The notes under the pieces were generated by a model. The model ran no database searches and was not told the DNA's origin. It worked only from the letters and a program-made list of their open reading frames with translations. A DNA stretch of 64,000 nucleotides from Flavobacterium taihuense. GTDB taxonomy: Bacteria; Bacteroidota; Bacteroidia; Flavobacteriales; Flavobacteriaceae. Of the stretch, positions 51,736-61,669 are shown in pieces (positions within the stretch are counted from its first letter, which is position 1; each line of letters starts with the position of its first letter). A program made the translations under genes and the position numbers. The DNA lies in assembly GCF_019351435.1 (NCBI RefSeq), contig NZ_JAHWYN010000003.1:124001-188000 (forward strand), given 5' to 3'.

Positions 51736-54153
51736 TTAAAACACATTTTTAACCTGATTGTAGTCTATAAAATATTTTAAGCTAATGGATAAAACATGGC
51801 TTAAATCTTCATTATTAAGTAAACTGGTATAATTGTTTCCAAAATCTTTATTGATTAAATTGTCATATTTTGCGGCATTGCTTCGGTATAAAATAGTTAA
51901 TTGACTTCCCGGTGCAAACCACCAATTGTAAGATACGTCCAAATTCCATGTAATCAGATTTTGATTTTTGTTATCGGTATAATTGTCGTAGGGAGTCAGT
52001 CTTCCATTGTTTTCTAACTCATAAAAGCTTTTGTTCTCAGTGTAAGACCAATAATAACGAGCCGAAAGATTAAAATTCATTTTGCTGTTAATTGAGTATT
52101 TTCCGTTGAGGCTGTTGGTGTAATTGATTACATTTCTATTGGCATAAATTATCGTGTCCGGAGGTAAATCGTCATTGTTGGAACCACTGTCTACATAGCC
52201 TTTGTTGTTATTTTGACGGAAAAAGTTGAATGCATAGTTTAATGCTAAATGGTCATTGAAACGGTATCTTGGGCTTAAGAAAATCCCATACGAGGTCCTT
52301 TTTGATTCATTTAAGAAAGCAATTGTGGGGTTAAAGTCAATGGCGAATTTGTTGTTGTAATTAGTTGAAAGCGAAAACCAGCTTCCAAAACGGGTAGGGT
52401 CGATGCTATAACGGCCTTCGGTTCTGGGTTCGTAGTAATTGTAGGTTTCAACTGGGCGATACTCTAAACCAAAACCAATATAATGGTTCTTTTTTGTAGT
52501 GGAATTAATATTCAGATTGATTTGGTCCGATTGTAATTTGCCTGTTTCTTTTTGGAATTGAGTATAGGCATTAATATTAGTGTTGAAAGAATTAAAGATT
52601 TTAGTTGGATTAAGAATGCGATAGCTGGTATTGCCATAAAAACTATAATAATTGGTTTCAAAATTAATTCCCAAATCGTTGTTGTCAAAACCCTTTGTAA
52701 TCATATTAGTCTCCCCATAATAGCGATATTTACCGCTCGTTTTGGAAAAACTCAGTAAGGAATTTATTCCACTCTTTTTGTCTTCAATTTCGTTTATATA
52801 ACTATATTTAAAGTTTCCAGATAAGTTATATGTGTTTTTGGCTGTGTTTAAATCCCAAACCAAAGCCGAAACATTTCCGTCTCTGAAAGAACCGTTTCTG
52901 GTTACGTTGGTATTTATTAAGGTTACAGATGAGTTTTTATGAAAACGTTGGTCAAAAACCAGGACATTGTAATTGGTTAGTGGCTCTACTAAAACACGTC
53001 TTGTTTGTTGGGTAATAGTGTCTTTTATAGTTGCATATGTCTTTTGGGTAACCGCATTCAGATAACCAATTCCCAACCCGCTCTTGGTTCGGCCTGATAT
53101 TTTGGTAGCATTATAAAGATCTACGGTCGTTGGGTTTTCTATTATCTCCTCATTTGCTTGCGTTTCTGGATGATACGAAGGCGGTCCACCAATTCTTCGG
53201 GAATAGAAAAGATTTCCTTTGCTGAATAAATCAGTTCCTTCTGTAAAAAAACCTCTGTTTTCATTGAATTGCTGTTCGAAAGGACTTAGATTTAGAATTC
53301 GATCATCGTATTTGGTTTGCCCAAAATCTGGAATAAGCATGGCATCTAATGTAAAGGCATCATTAATTCCGTATTTGATATCCAAGCCGCCTTTTAATTC
53401 TCCGTAGGTTTTCTGATTTGCATTAGCATAAGTATAAAAAGAGGCATAGGGCAAAAAGAAAAGTCGCGTGGGTGTTTTTATGTTTTCTATACCATCGATA
53501 GTGCCATTTTGTTGCGTAAATGTTCCAATTTTGGTATCAATTAAATTCCATGAATATTTCTGACGATCTCTTCGTATTTCCCTAAAAAAGTTTACACCCC
53601 AAGTTTGTTTACTTTCACTTGAAAAACGCAAAGCAGCATATGGAATACGCATTTCTACAACCCAGCCAAAATCGGTAATAACTGCTTTACTGTCCCAAAC
53701 GGCATCCCAGGAATAGTCTTCTCCATTGTTGTCTGTTGCCAAACAATCGGCTTGACCATCTGCGGCGTTTACAAAAAACTGAAAATTTTGTTGTCCATCA
53801 TTATAACCATTAATGAAAACTCCGAAAAAGTCGGCTGTACCAAATTCGTCTCTTTTGTTTATTTCTCTTAAGATTTTGTTAGGTTCGTCGTCATACATCA
53901 ACGCTCCGATATAAATAGCTTCGTTGTCATATAAAACACGAACTTCGGTTCTTTTGTTTTGGGGAACTACTTTGCCATTGTCCGGTTGAAACATAACAAA
54001 ATCGGTTGCAATAGGAACTGTTTGCCAAATAGTTTCATCAAGTTTGCCGTCTAAGGTTATTTTTTCAGATATGAATTTTGTTTGTAAAGTTTTTTTCTGT
54101 CCATACCCTAATGCAAAAAATAAAAGAAAATAAAGGAAATGCTGTTTTTTCAT
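51736..54153 (-). CDS. DUF5916 protein with N-terminal CBM9-like domain (copy A)
   Basis: This 805-residue protein has a signal peptide (MKKQHFLYFLLFFALGYGQ). A CBM9-like sugar-binding domain follows (about 25-230: ITLDGKLDETIWQTVPIATD, VRVLYDNEAIYIGALMYDD). The C-terminal two-thirds is a DUF5916 beta-barrel ending YFIDYNQVKNVF. The barrel has many aromatic strands and a terminal aromatic residue, consistent with an outer-membrane location. Its role is unestablished; related genes often sit near hydrolases in Bacteroidota. It lies 123 bp downstream of its paralogue on the same strand and has its own terminator, so the pair are probably co-regulated duplicates. Confidence 0.88.
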   Translation of the reverse strand: MKKQHFLYFLLFFALGYGQKKTLQTKFISEKITLDGKLDETIWQTVPIATDFVMFQPDNGKVVPQNKRTEVRVLYDNEAIYIGALMYDDEPNKILREINKRDEFGTADFFGVFINGYNDGQQNFQFFVNAADGQADCLATDNNGEDYSWDAVWDSKAVITDFGWVVEMRIPYAALRFSSESKQTWGVNFFREIRRDRQKYSWNLIDTKIGTFTQQNGTIDGIENIKTPTRLFFLPYASFYTYANANQKTYGELKGGLDIKYGINDAFTLDAMLIPDFGQTKYDDRILNLSPFEQQFNENRGFFTEGTDLFSKGNLFYSRRIGGPPSYHPETQANEEIIENPTTVDLYNATKISGRTKSGLGIGYLNAVTQKTYATIKDTITQQTRRVLVEPLTNYNVLVFDQRFHKNSSVTLINTNVTRNGSFRDGNVSALVWDLNTAKNTYNLSGNFKYSYINEIEDKKSGINSLLSFSKTSGKYRYYGETNMITKGFDNNDLGINFETNYYSFYGNTSYRILNPTKIFNSFNTNINAYTQFQKETGKLQSDQINLNINSTTKKNHYIGFGLEYRPVETYNYYEPRTEGRYSIDPTRFGSWFSLSTNYNNKFAIDFNPTIAFLNESKRTSYGIFLSPRYRFNDHLALNYAFNFFRQNNNKGYVDSGSNNDDLPPDTIIYANRNVINYTNSLNGKYSINSKMNFNLSARYYWSYTENKSFYELENNGRLTPYDNYTDNKNQNLITWNLDVSYNWWFAPGSQLTILYRSNAAKYDNLINKDFGNNYTSLLNNEDLSHVLSISLKYFIDYNQVKNVF

Positions 54154-54276
54154 GAAACGATAGTTTGTATAATCGAAGTTTTTTAATTCTTAATTTTTTG
54201 CAAATGCAAGAATTAAAAATATGTTAAATGAATAGACTATCGAATTGTTCTAATGTTACAGTTAGGGAGTAAAAGT

Positions 54277-56670
54277 TTAAAATTTATTTTTTACTACATT
54301 GTAATCAATATAATAGCGAATGCTTATCGAAAAAATATTGGTTAAGTTGCTGTCAAAAATATTTTTCAAGTTCGTGGATAGGTCTTTTTCTACTAAACGA
54401 GTATCTTCTAAACCATAATTCCGGTACAAAATGTAAATTTGACTTCCTGGAGCAAACCACCAAGAGTAAGATAAGTCAAAATTCCAAGAATTGTAATTTC
54501 TATTTCGATTAAGGTTGTATGAGGGATATGGAGAAAGATAGCCATCATCCTGAAGCGTGAAAAATTCATGGTTTTCGGAATAGGACCAGTAATAACGTAC
54601 GTCCAAATTTAGTGCCATTCTATTGGTTAATGCAAATTTTCCGGTTAGTGTATTTTGAAGTGTTTCTCGATTTCTTTCTGCAAACACAATGCCATTTGTG
54701 TCATAACCTATTCTGCCTCTGTCATTTCTTTTGGTTAAATATTCAAAAGCATATTCCAGTGAGAATTGATTGTTGAACCTGTATTTTGGATTGATATAAA
54801 TGCCATAGGTTTGTCTGTTTTCTTCGTCATATTGTGCAGTCGAAACAGTTGCATCTACAGTAAAATCATGATTTTGGTTTAATTCAAAACCAAAATAGGA
54901 AGATATTCTTTTTGGAACATAAACATAGCGCCCATATTCTAAGGGTTGATAAAAATCGAAAGTTTCTTTTGGTGCATATAATAAGGAAAATTCGTAATAG
55001 GTGTTCTTTTTTGATTTGGCTCCTATAGTTGTTTTAAGGTAGTCTTCTTGAATTTTGCCCGTTGTGTTTTGAATTTCTAGATTGGCTTCTTCAATTATTT
55101 TAAAGGTATTGAAAATCGAAGTTGGATTTAAGATTCTATAACTTACATTGGCATAGGCAGCATGGTAGTTGGTGTAAAATATGATGCCTAAGTCATTGAC
55201 ATCATAATCTTCTGAGATGTATTTTCCAGATACTTCGTATCGAATTTTTCCACTTGTTTTTTTGAAACCCAGTGAAGTTTTATATCCATTATAATCTTCG
55301 GCAGTATTTATCGTGCTGTATTTGAAATCACCATTTAAGTTATAGCTGTTTTTTTTAGTGTTTAAATCAAACAAAAGTCCCGTTACGTTGGCATCTCTAA
55401 AATCACCATTTCGAGTTGTATTGGTATTGATAAAAGTCACCGACGAATTTTTATTGAATCGTTGGTCGAGCACTAATATGTTGTAGTTTGCCAGCGGTTC
55501 GATGACTTCTTTTCTTGTTGTCAAAGTGACAGTGTCTTTTATAGTTGCATATGTTTTTTCGGTTATGGCATTCAAAAGACCGATACCCAATCCTTTTTTG
55601 GTGCGACCCGATATCTTGATAGCATTCAGTAAATCTACATTACTGGGATAATTTGTAATTTCTTCGTTCTCTCCAACAATGGGATCTCCGCTTGGAAATC
55701 CTCCTATTCTTCTGGAATAAAATAGGTTCCCCTTAGAAAACAATTCAGTTCCCTCAGTAAAAAAGGGTCTGTTTTCGTTTAATTGTTGCTCGAATGGTTC
55801 TAGGTTTAAAATGGCATTATCAAATTTAGTTTGACCAAAATCGGGTACCAAAATGGCATCCAATGTAAAGGCGTCATTGATTCCGTATTTGATATCCATA
55901 CCTCCTTTGAAAGTATTGTCTGACTGGAAGTCATCTTTTTGATTGTAAAAAGAAGCATAAGGAATAAAGAATAATCGGGTGGGGGTTTTAATATTTTCTA
56001 TTCCTTCTAATATTCCATTTTGTGTAAGTTCGGCACCGATTTTAGTGTCAATTCGGTTCCAAGAATAAACTTGCACATCGCGTTCTATATTTCTAAGAAA
56101 ATTGATACCCCAAGTTTGCTTTTTAGAATTTGGAAATCGAATGGCTGCATACGGAATTTTCATTTCGACCACCCATCCTTGATCTGTCAGGGTTGTTTTG
56201 CTATCCCAAATAGCATCCCAAGAAAAATCATTATACCCTTCGGTTGAAATACAATCAATTTGTACGCCGGCAGCAGTAACATAAAATCTGAAATCTTGTT
56301 GACCATCATTAAAACCATTGATGAATACCGAAAAATAATCGGTTACGCCAAATTTATCTCTATTTGTAATTTCTTTTTTTATTTTGCTCGGATCTTCATC
56401 GTGCATAATGGCCGCTATATAAATTGCATCATTATCATAGATTATTTTCACCTCTGTTTTTTTATTTTCGCTAATCGGCTTGCCGTTATCCGGTTGGTAC
56501 ATAACAAAATCGGACGCAATTTCAGTCGAATTCCAGATGTCTTCCGTTATTTTTCCATCTATTGAAATCTTAGATGTAATAGACTTCGTATTAAGTGTTT
56601 TTTTTTGACCATATAGTATGCTTGAACATAGAATTATGAAAAAAACAAGAATATTTTTAATATTGGTCAT
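54277..56670 (-). CDS. DUF5916 protein with N-terminal CBM9-like domain (copy B)
   Basis: This 797-residue paralogue of the neighbouring 805-residue protein has the same layout: signal peptide (MTNIKNILVFFIILCSSILYG), CBM9-like region (ISIDGKITEDIWNSTEIASD, VKIIYDNDAIYIAAIMHDE) and barrel ending YYIDYNVVKNKF. Shared phrases such as FTEGTELFSKGNLFYSRRIG versus FTEGTDLFSKGNLFYSRRIG show that they are close duplicates. A TACTTTTG box lies about 20 bp upstream. The L,D-transpeptidase gene on the other strand is divergent. Function unknown; binding or import of a saccharide is an inference from the CBM9-like domain. Confidence 0.88.
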   Translation of the reverse strand: MTNIKNILVFFIILCSSILYGQKKTLNTKSITSKISIDGKITEDIWNSTEIASDFVMYQPDNGKPISENKKTEVKIIYDNDAIYIAAIMHDEDPSKIKKEITNRDKFGVTDYFSVFINGFNDGQQDFRFYVTAAGVQIDCISTEGYNDFSWDAIWDSKTTLTDQGWVVEMKIPYAAIRFPNSKKQTWGINFLRNIERDVQVYSWNRIDTKIGAELTQNGILEGIENIKTPTRLFFIPYASFYNQKDDFQSDNTFKGGMDIKYGINDAFTLDAILVPDFGQTKFDNAILNLEPFEQQLNENRPFFTEGTELFSKGNLFYSRRIGGFPSGDPIVGENEEITNYPSNVDLLNAIKISGRTKKGLGIGLLNAITEKTYATIKDTVTLTTRKEVIEPLANYNILVLDQRFNKNSSVTFINTNTTRNGDFRDANVTGLLFDLNTKKNSYNLNGDFKYSTINTAEDYNGYKTSLGFKKTSGKIRYEVSGKYISEDYDVNDLGIIFYTNYHAAYANVSYRILNPTSIFNTFKIIEEANLEIQNTTGKIQEDYLKTTIGAKSKKNTYYEFSLLYAPKETFDFYQPLEYGRYVYVPKRISSYFGFELNQNHDFTVDATVSTAQYDEENRQTYGIYINPKYRFNNQFSLEYAFEYLTKRNDRGRIGYDTNGIVFAERNRETLQNTLTGKFALTNRMALNLDVRYYWSYSENHEFFTLQDDGYLSPYPSYNLNRNRNYNSWNFDLSYSWWFAPGSQIYILYRNYGLEDTRLVEKDLSTNLKNIFDSNLTNIFSISIRYYIDYNVVKNKF

Positions 56671-56689
56671 AAAAAGCTGTGATTTGTAA

Positions 56690-56697
56690 CAAAAGTA
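56690..56697 (-). promoter_or_regulatory. -7 promoter box of the DUF5916 pair
   Basis: Minus strand TACTTTTG, exact TAnnTTTG match 19 bp upstream of the copy B start. It probably drives both DUF5916 genes. Confidence 0.4.
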
Positions 56698-56813
56698 ATA
56701 TAAAATTTTAAAAAAAATCTTTTGAGAGATATTTTTTTGAAGAATAAAAACCGATGAAATGTTAAAATTTATCGATTAAGTGCATTTTCATTTTACCAAG
56801 TTGGTATTATTTG

Positions 56814-56821
56814 TATATTTG
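56814..56821 (+). promoter_or_regulatory. -7 promoter box of the YkuD-type gene at 56857
   Basis: TATATTTG, an exact match 35 bp before the ATG. No -33 TTG at normal spacing. Confidence 0.4.
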
Positions 56822-56856
56822 TCGCTCTTAAAATATGTGTAACTAATAGGTATACA

Positions 56857-57579
56857 ATGAATTATAAAATGTTTCTTGCGTCTGTCTTCATTGCTTTTTC
56901 ATTCGCCTTTAGTGGAGAAGTAACAAATAATCATAAAATTACTACAAATAAAATCACTGCTTCAGTTTTGAAATCCAATGAGGATGTCAAAGTTGAAATG
57001 GTTTATAGTGCTTTACAATCCAATCGTTTTCAATTGCCTAAACAAGAATGTTTTGTTGAAGCTTTGAAAGGGTTTTACTCTTTGAAGGAAAAAGGATTGA
57101 TTAAAAGAGATATATTGACTCTGGTTGATTTTAGTTTGTCTTCGAATGAAAAGCGTCTTTGGGTTATTGATTTGTCTACCAATGAAGTATTGTTTCAGTC
57201 TTTAGTAGCCCACGGAAGAAATACTGGGGAAGAATTTGCAACTAATTTTTCTAATGTAGCTGAATCTTTTAAAAGTAGTTTAGGTTTTTATGTTACTGGC
57301 GAAGTTTACAACGGTAAACATGGTATTTCCTTAAAACTGGATGGTTTGGAAAGAGGTTTGAATGATCATGCACGCGAAAGAGCGGTTGTTATTCATGGTG
57401 CCGATTATGTTTCAGAATCGTTTATTAAATACCATAAAAGATTAGGTAGAAGTCAAGGGTGTCCAGCCGTTCCTGTAGAATTTGCGTCAGAAATTATTAC
57501 GATGATAAAAGGACAATCTTGTTTGTATATTTATCATCCTTCCATGAGTAATTCAAGGCTGTCTAAACTAGTTTCGTAG
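56857..57579 (+). CDS. Murein L,D-transpeptidase catalytic-domain protein (YkuD_2 type)
   Basis: This 240-residue secreted protein has a signal peptide (MNYKMFLASVFIAFSFAFSG) and a YkuD-like catalytic domain: RLWVIDLSTNEVLFQSLVAHG, SLGFYVTGEVYNGKHG, the His in AVVIHGADYVSESF and the nucleophile Cys (about residue 201) in GRSQGCPAVPVEFA. Family members cross-link or modify peptidoglycan in the periplasm. It has its own -7 box. Its last 12 bases overlap the 3' end of the convergent L,D-transpeptidase gene, giving two wall-crosslinking genes tail to tail. Confidence 0.9.
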   Translation: MNYKMFLASVFIAFSFAFSGEVTNNHKITTNKITASVLKSNEDVKVEMVYSALQSNRFQLPKQECFVEALKGFYSLKEKGLIKRDILTLVDFSLSSNEKRLWVIDLSTNEVLFQSLVAHGRNTGEEFATNFSNVAESFKSSLGFYVTGEVYNGKHGISLKLDGLERGLNDHARERAVVIHGADYVSESFIKYHKRLGRSQGCPAVPVEFASEIITMIKGQSCLYIYHPSMSNSRLSKLVS

Positions 57580-59145
57580 TTTGGTATATAAATCGGCATC
57601 GAGATTATAGATATCGTCTCTAAAAATCAATTCGTCATTTTCACTCCACGCTGTCCAGTACCATTGGTAAATGGCAAAACGTTTTGTTAGTCCTATAAAA
57701 AGAGTTTTTTTGGTCGCAATAATGGAATCCATTTTTTCCTTTGAATATTTCTTTGGGTCGTCCAATAAAAGCCGAACTAATTCTAAAGGTTCTTCGATGC
57801 GAACACATCCTGAACTTAATGACCTATTATTTCGTTCAAACAAATCGCGATGATTGGTATCGTGTAGATAGACGCTGTATCTGTTTGGAAAATTGATTTT
57901 GACAACACCCAGAGCATTGTAATAACCCGGTTTTTGGACATAACGATAACCTCTAGGTCGGTTTTGATTCCATTTTAATGGATCGACTTCATTGCTATCC
58001 GAGTCATAAATTCCAATTCCCTTGTTTTTTAGGTAGTTCCTGTTTTTGATTAATTCGGGAATGATGTCTTCTTTTAAAATTGTTGGAGGTACGGTCCATG
58101 TAGGGTTGAAAACAATTGTTTGTAAAACTGAGGTTAGTACAGGAGTTCTTCTTTTAGTTTTCCCCACTACAATGCGCTTGCTCATGGTAATGTTTTGGTC
58201 TTGGACCACATTCAAGCTGTAATTTGCAATATTAATCAAAACGTAATTTTCGGTGAATGATTTGGCAAACCATCTCCAGCGTTCCAAGTTGGCTATAATT
58301 TGATGTTTTCTTTCTTCTTTGGTGAAATTAAGTGCTTTTATTGTGCTTTTGCCAATTATGCCATCTGGTGTTAAGCCATGTCTGGTTTGAAATTTTTTGA
58401 CGGCTTTAAACGTTTTATCGTCATAGGCAGAAGTGATAATGTCGTTGCTTTCTAAATCTTTCCAATACAATAATTTTTTTTTGATATTGATTATGGCAGG
58501 ATAGGTTCTGTTGTGTTTTATTTTGTCTTCAGTAATAATAGAGTCTGTTTTGTCTTCTGGTAACTTATTAATAATTTCTAATGCGGTTATTAATTTTGTG
58601 TAAGTCAGTGCTTTTGGTTGGCATTTTTTTATTGCGTCTGTTAAAGAATCTTTTGTTAAGGCATTATTCAAAATGGATTTGGTGTCTAACTCATCAATGT
58701 GTAAATCCCAGTTGTTGTATAGTTTTCTGGGATTAAGTTTTCCATTGTGCAGATGGGTGAGGTATTTTTGAAAATTATAAGTAAGTAATAGATCATAATT
58801 TATTTGTTCATCCTCGTCTAGTTTGTTGAAGTTTTTTTCGAGATCGACTAATTTCGAAATATTATAATCAGGAGGGTTCAATCCCTCTGCTTCGCAATTT
58901 TTGATGGTTTCAAGAATGATTTTTCTATTTTTTTCAGATTGCCACACGGTCTGATTCTCTCTGGAGTTATAAAAATCAAGTAGTGATTTACTTTTAAATG
59001 GGACAATCAATGCGGTGTCAATGTCTATAATTTCTCCTTCTTTATCGGAGGCTTTCGATGTTTTAAAAGATTCAATGATTCTAATTGGATCTTTTTTGCA
59101 ACTGATAAGGGTAACAAAGGCAATAAAAAAGATAAGTTTATTCAT
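57568..59145 (-). CDS. YcbB-type L,D-transpeptidase lipoprotein
   Basis: This 525-residue protein has a lipoprotein signal ending TLISC (Cys16). A helical N-terminal scaffold is followed by a peptidoglycan-binding repeat (FQTRHGLTPDGIIGKSTIKA) and a YkuD catalytic domain with PNRYSVYLHDTNHRDLF and the nucleophile Cys in LSSGCVRIEEP (about residue 446). This matches the YcbB/LdtD layout that makes 3-3 crosslinks and bypasses penicillin-binding proteins in other bacteria. It converges on, and overlaps by 12 nt, another L,D-transpeptidase-type gene. No promoter box was recognised. Confidence 0.92.
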   Translation of the reverse strand: MNKLIFFIAFVTLISCKKDPIRIIESFKTSKASDKEGEIIDIDTALIVPFKSKSLLDFYNSRENQTVWQSEKNRKIILETIKNCEAEGLNPPDYNISKLVDLEKNFNKLDEDEQINYDLLLTYNFQKYLTHLHNGKLNPRKLYNNWDLHIDELDTKSILNNALTKDSLTDAIKKCQPKALTYTKLITALEIINKLPEDKTDSIITEDKIKHNRTYPAIINIKKKLLYWKDLESNDIITSAYDDKTFKAVKKFQTRHGLTPDGIIGKSTIKALNFTKEERKHQIIANLERWRWFAKSFTENYVLINIANYSLNVVQDQNITMSKRIVVGKTKRRTPVLTSVLQTIVFNPTWTVPPTILKEDIIPELIKNRNYLKNKGIGIYDSDSNEVDPLKWNQNRPRGYRYVQKPGYYNALGVVKINFPNRYSVYLHDTNHRDLFERNNRSLSSGCVRIEEPLELVRLLLDDPKKYSKEKMDSIIATKKTLFIGLTKRFAIYQWYWTAWSENDELIFRDDIYNLDADLYTKLRN

Positions 59146-59515
59146 TTCTTATGTTTTTTACTGTTAAGTAATGTTTACTACCATCTTTGATTTCTAAAGC
59201 CATTCCTCGAATTTGATATTGATTATTGGATACAAAGATGCTGTTATTATTTTTAAATTTGATATAATTCCTTTTAATTTATTGTTTTGATAATAACTGA
59301 AAATGGTGCGTTGTGGGTATGATATCCCACTTAAATTGATAGGTATCGATTGGTTTTGCTTTTTGTGACACTAGATATCTTGACGGGAAGGTCTATAAAG
59401 GGGCTGCTTTTTTGATGTTTTGCATTGGGAATAAAAAAAAATAATTCTATAACATTTTAGTTTTAAAATGATTGTGAATCGGAATGATAAATGTCGATTT
59501 ATTTTTTAAAAAAAA
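59146..59515. other. 370-bp non-coding stretch before the tRNA-Gly pair
   Basis: AT-rich DNA without a supportable open frame. The one visible element is GTGGG...CCCAC (59313-59330), a 5-bp inverted repeat around GATAT-like sequence. Nothing else was recognised. Confidence 0.6.
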
Positions 59516-59548
59516 TTTGCAAATAACTGTTTTTATTATTTATCTTTG
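59516..59548 (+). promoter_or_regulatory. Promoter of the tRNA-Gly(UCC) pair
   Basis: TTTG (59516-59519), 21-nt spacer, TATCTTTG (59541-59548): a complete Bacteroidota -33/-7 promoter. The predicted start is within about 10 nt of the first tRNA. Confidence 0.7.
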
Positions 59549-59560
59549 CACCTCAATAAT

Positions 59561-59633
<73 letters not shown>

Positions 59634-59635
59634 CT

Positions 59636-59657
59636 AAAATCAATTTTTTTTGATTTA
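59636..59657 (+). terminator. Weak hairpin after tRNA-Gly copy 1
   Basis: AAATCA and TGATTT around a T-rich loop, too weak to be a full stop, so both tRNAs are probably one transcript. Confidence 0.3.
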
Positions 59658-59680
59658 TAAGGGTAAATTTAATGATTAAT

Positions 59681-59753
<73 letters not shown>

Positions 59754-59755
59754 CC

Positions 59756-59787
59756 AAAACCTCAAATGAAAATTTGGGGTTTTTTTA
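59756..59787 (+). terminator. Terminator of the tRNA-Gly operon
   Basis: AACCTCAAAT and ATTTGGGGTT pair (one T-G wobble) around GAAA, followed by T7. Confidence 0.85.
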
Positions 59788-59888
59788 TGCGTTAAATTAA
59801 AAATAATATTTTTTTAAAACCAGTAAGAAATTAAGTCTCGTAAAGTTTAAAACTTCAAAGCTCTTGATTTCTTAATGGTTTTATTGTT

Positions 59889-60596
59889 TTAATTCAGATT
59901 GCTTAAATCACTTCCGCTTTCCAATTCTTCGGGTACTTGGTTTTGTCTAAAGAGTCGAGCTTGTAGATTTCCTTTAAGTATGATTTGATGTCCTTTTACA
60001 TCAAGCCAGCTTCCTTCTCGTAATCCTAATACTGGTAAAGAATTGAACGCATGAAACTCTTTTATTCTCGTTTCTCTGGTTTCGCCCATGTGTTTGGACT
60101 GATCGTCTGGATCTAAATAATGCGGATTCAAATTAAAAGGGATTATTCCTAAAGTTTGAAAACTAGGCGGATAAATAATGGGCATATCATTGGTTGTTTG
60201 CATCGTTAATCCACAAATATTACTTCCTGCACTAGTTCCCAAGTATGGAGTTCCCTTTTTTAATGTATCAGCAAGAATATTCATGAGATCGTTTTTGTAT
60301 AATTGGGTGACCAGTAAGAAAGTGTTGCCTCCTCCTGTAAAAATCCCTTCTGCCTTTTGTATGGCTTCTTTTGGCTTCTCAAATTCATGTATTCCTTTTG
60401 CAGTTATGTTTATTTTGGCGAAAGCCGAAGCTACTTTTATCGTGTATTCGTCATGTGTAATCCCGCCTGGTCTTGCAAAGGGTATAAAAAGGATCGTTTT
60501 GCAATCCTTAAAATGCGATTGTAATTCGGGCAATAAATACTCTAAGTATTGTCCTTCGTGCAAGGTTGAAGTACTTGCTATAATGCAGTTTTTCAT
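59889..60596 (-). CDS. pepE: Peptidase E-like (S51 family) dipeptidase
   Basis: This 235-residue cytoplasmic peptidase resembles dipeptidase E, which hydrolyses Asp-X dipeptides. The nucleophile Ser (about residue 122) lies in YLGTSAGSNICG, with FTGGGNTFLLVTQL before it and PHYLDPDDQSKHMGETRETRI after it, the latter typical of PepE. The Glu/His partners are plausible but were not assigned. The ATG at 60596 gives MKNCIIASTSTLHEG. No -7 box of full consensus precedes it (TACCTTTA only). It stands alone between tRNA genes and the regulatory-domain gene cluster. Confidence 0.88.
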   Translation of the reverse strand: MKNCIIASTSTLHEGQYLEYLLPELQSHFKDCKTILFIPFARPGGITHDEYTIKVASAFAKINITAKGIHEFEKPKEAIQKAEGIFTGGGNTFLLVTQLYKNDLMNILADTLKKGTPYLGTSAGSNICGLTMQTTNDMPIIYPPSFQTLGIIPFNLNPHYLDPDDQSKHMGETRETRIKEFHAFNSLPVLGLREGSWLDVKGHQIILKGNLQARLFRQNQVPEELESGSDLSNLN

Positions 60597-60866
60597 TTTA
60601 TATGCTGTGTAAAATTCGCTGTAAAGGTATTAAATGATTGTTTTTTAATGTATGGAGGAACGATTTTAATTAACAAACTTTTACCAACTTATTAGTAATT
60701 AATTTGGATGGGATTGGGATACTTTTACATTTTGCAAATAAGTTGCGGTGAAGATTTTTTCAACTTAAAAAGATGAAATCGGTTTTATTCGCCAAATAGG
60801 AACTGTTTATTTCAATATTTAGGTTTAAAGAATAATTAGTTTTTTTAATCAATTCCAAAATTGCGC

Positions 60867-61640
60867 GTGAAGAATAATTTTACTTTTTTATTTATTTTCT
60901 TTTTTATAGTTCAGTTTGCGATAGCACAAGTGGGTGTCGAAAAATGGATAAAGGGTCAAGTAAGCTCGAATGGAGTTCCGTTGGAAGGAATCAATATTAC
61001 GAATGCCTCAACCAAAATAATGGTGGTGTCAGATCAATATGGTGCTTTTTCTATTCTTGTAAAAGTGGGTGACATTTTGAATTTTTCGGCCGTTAATTAT
61101 GAGGAATTAAGGAAATATATTAAGATTCAAGAATTTAAAATGGGCAATATTGTTGTCGATTTAACACCGAAAAGTATCGAATTGAATGAAGTGATTATTA
61201 ATGAGCACTCGGAGATAAGTGCTGAAAATCTTGGGATAATTCCTCGTGATCAAGTCAAATTAACATCTCAAGAACGAAAACTTCAAACAGCAGGTGATTT
61301 CAAACCAATACATTTATTGGGGTTATTGGGTGGGATGTTGGCAGTTGATCCCATTTTGAATGCCATAAATGGCAGGACTGCAATGCTCAAAAAAGCTGTT
61401 ACAGTAGAGAAAAAAGAGTTTTTGATGGCAAAAATGGAGGGTCTATTTGAAGAAAAATATTATATAGAAACTCTAAAAATACCCGAAGAGTACATCAAGG
61501 GTTTCCAATATTATTGTATAGAAGACCAAGATTTTGTTAGGTCTTTAAAAGATAAAAACAAGACGATGAGTATGTTTTTAATTGGTGGTTTGGCTTCCAG
61601 TTTTAATAAAAACAGACAAAGTGCTGTCGAAAATCATTAG
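60867..61640 (+). CDS. Secreted carboxypeptidase-regulatory-like domain protein, copy 1
   Basis: This 257-residue protein starts at GTG 60867, giving a signal peptide (MKNNFTFLFIFFFIVQFAIA). An in-frame TTG at 60861 is the alternative. An N-terminal carboxypeptidase-regulatory-like beta-sandwich follows (about 25-110: IKGQVSSNGVPLEGINITN, LNFSAVNYEELRKYIK, ELNEVIIN). Next come the family motif SAENLGIIPRDQVK and a helical C-terminus with KIPEEYIKGFQYYCIED and NKTMSMFLIGGLASS. Function unknown. It is the first of two close tandem paralogues; the third relative is shorter on similarity. Confidence 0.82.
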   Translation: MKNNFTFLFIFFFIVQFAIAQVGVEKWIKGQVSSNGVPLEGINITNASTKIMVVSDQYGAFSILVKVGDILNFSAVNYEELRKYIKIQEFKMGNIVVDLTPKSIELNEVIINEHSEISAENLGIIPRDQVKLTSQERKLQTAGDFKPIHLLGLLGGMLAVDPILNAINGRTAMLKKAVTVEKKEFLMAKMEGLFEEKYYIETLKIPEEYIKGFQYYCIEDQDFVRSLKDKNKTMSMFLIGGLASSFNKNRQSAVENH

Positions 61641-61669
61641 CCTAAAATGTTGAATTTTATTTGTTATAA

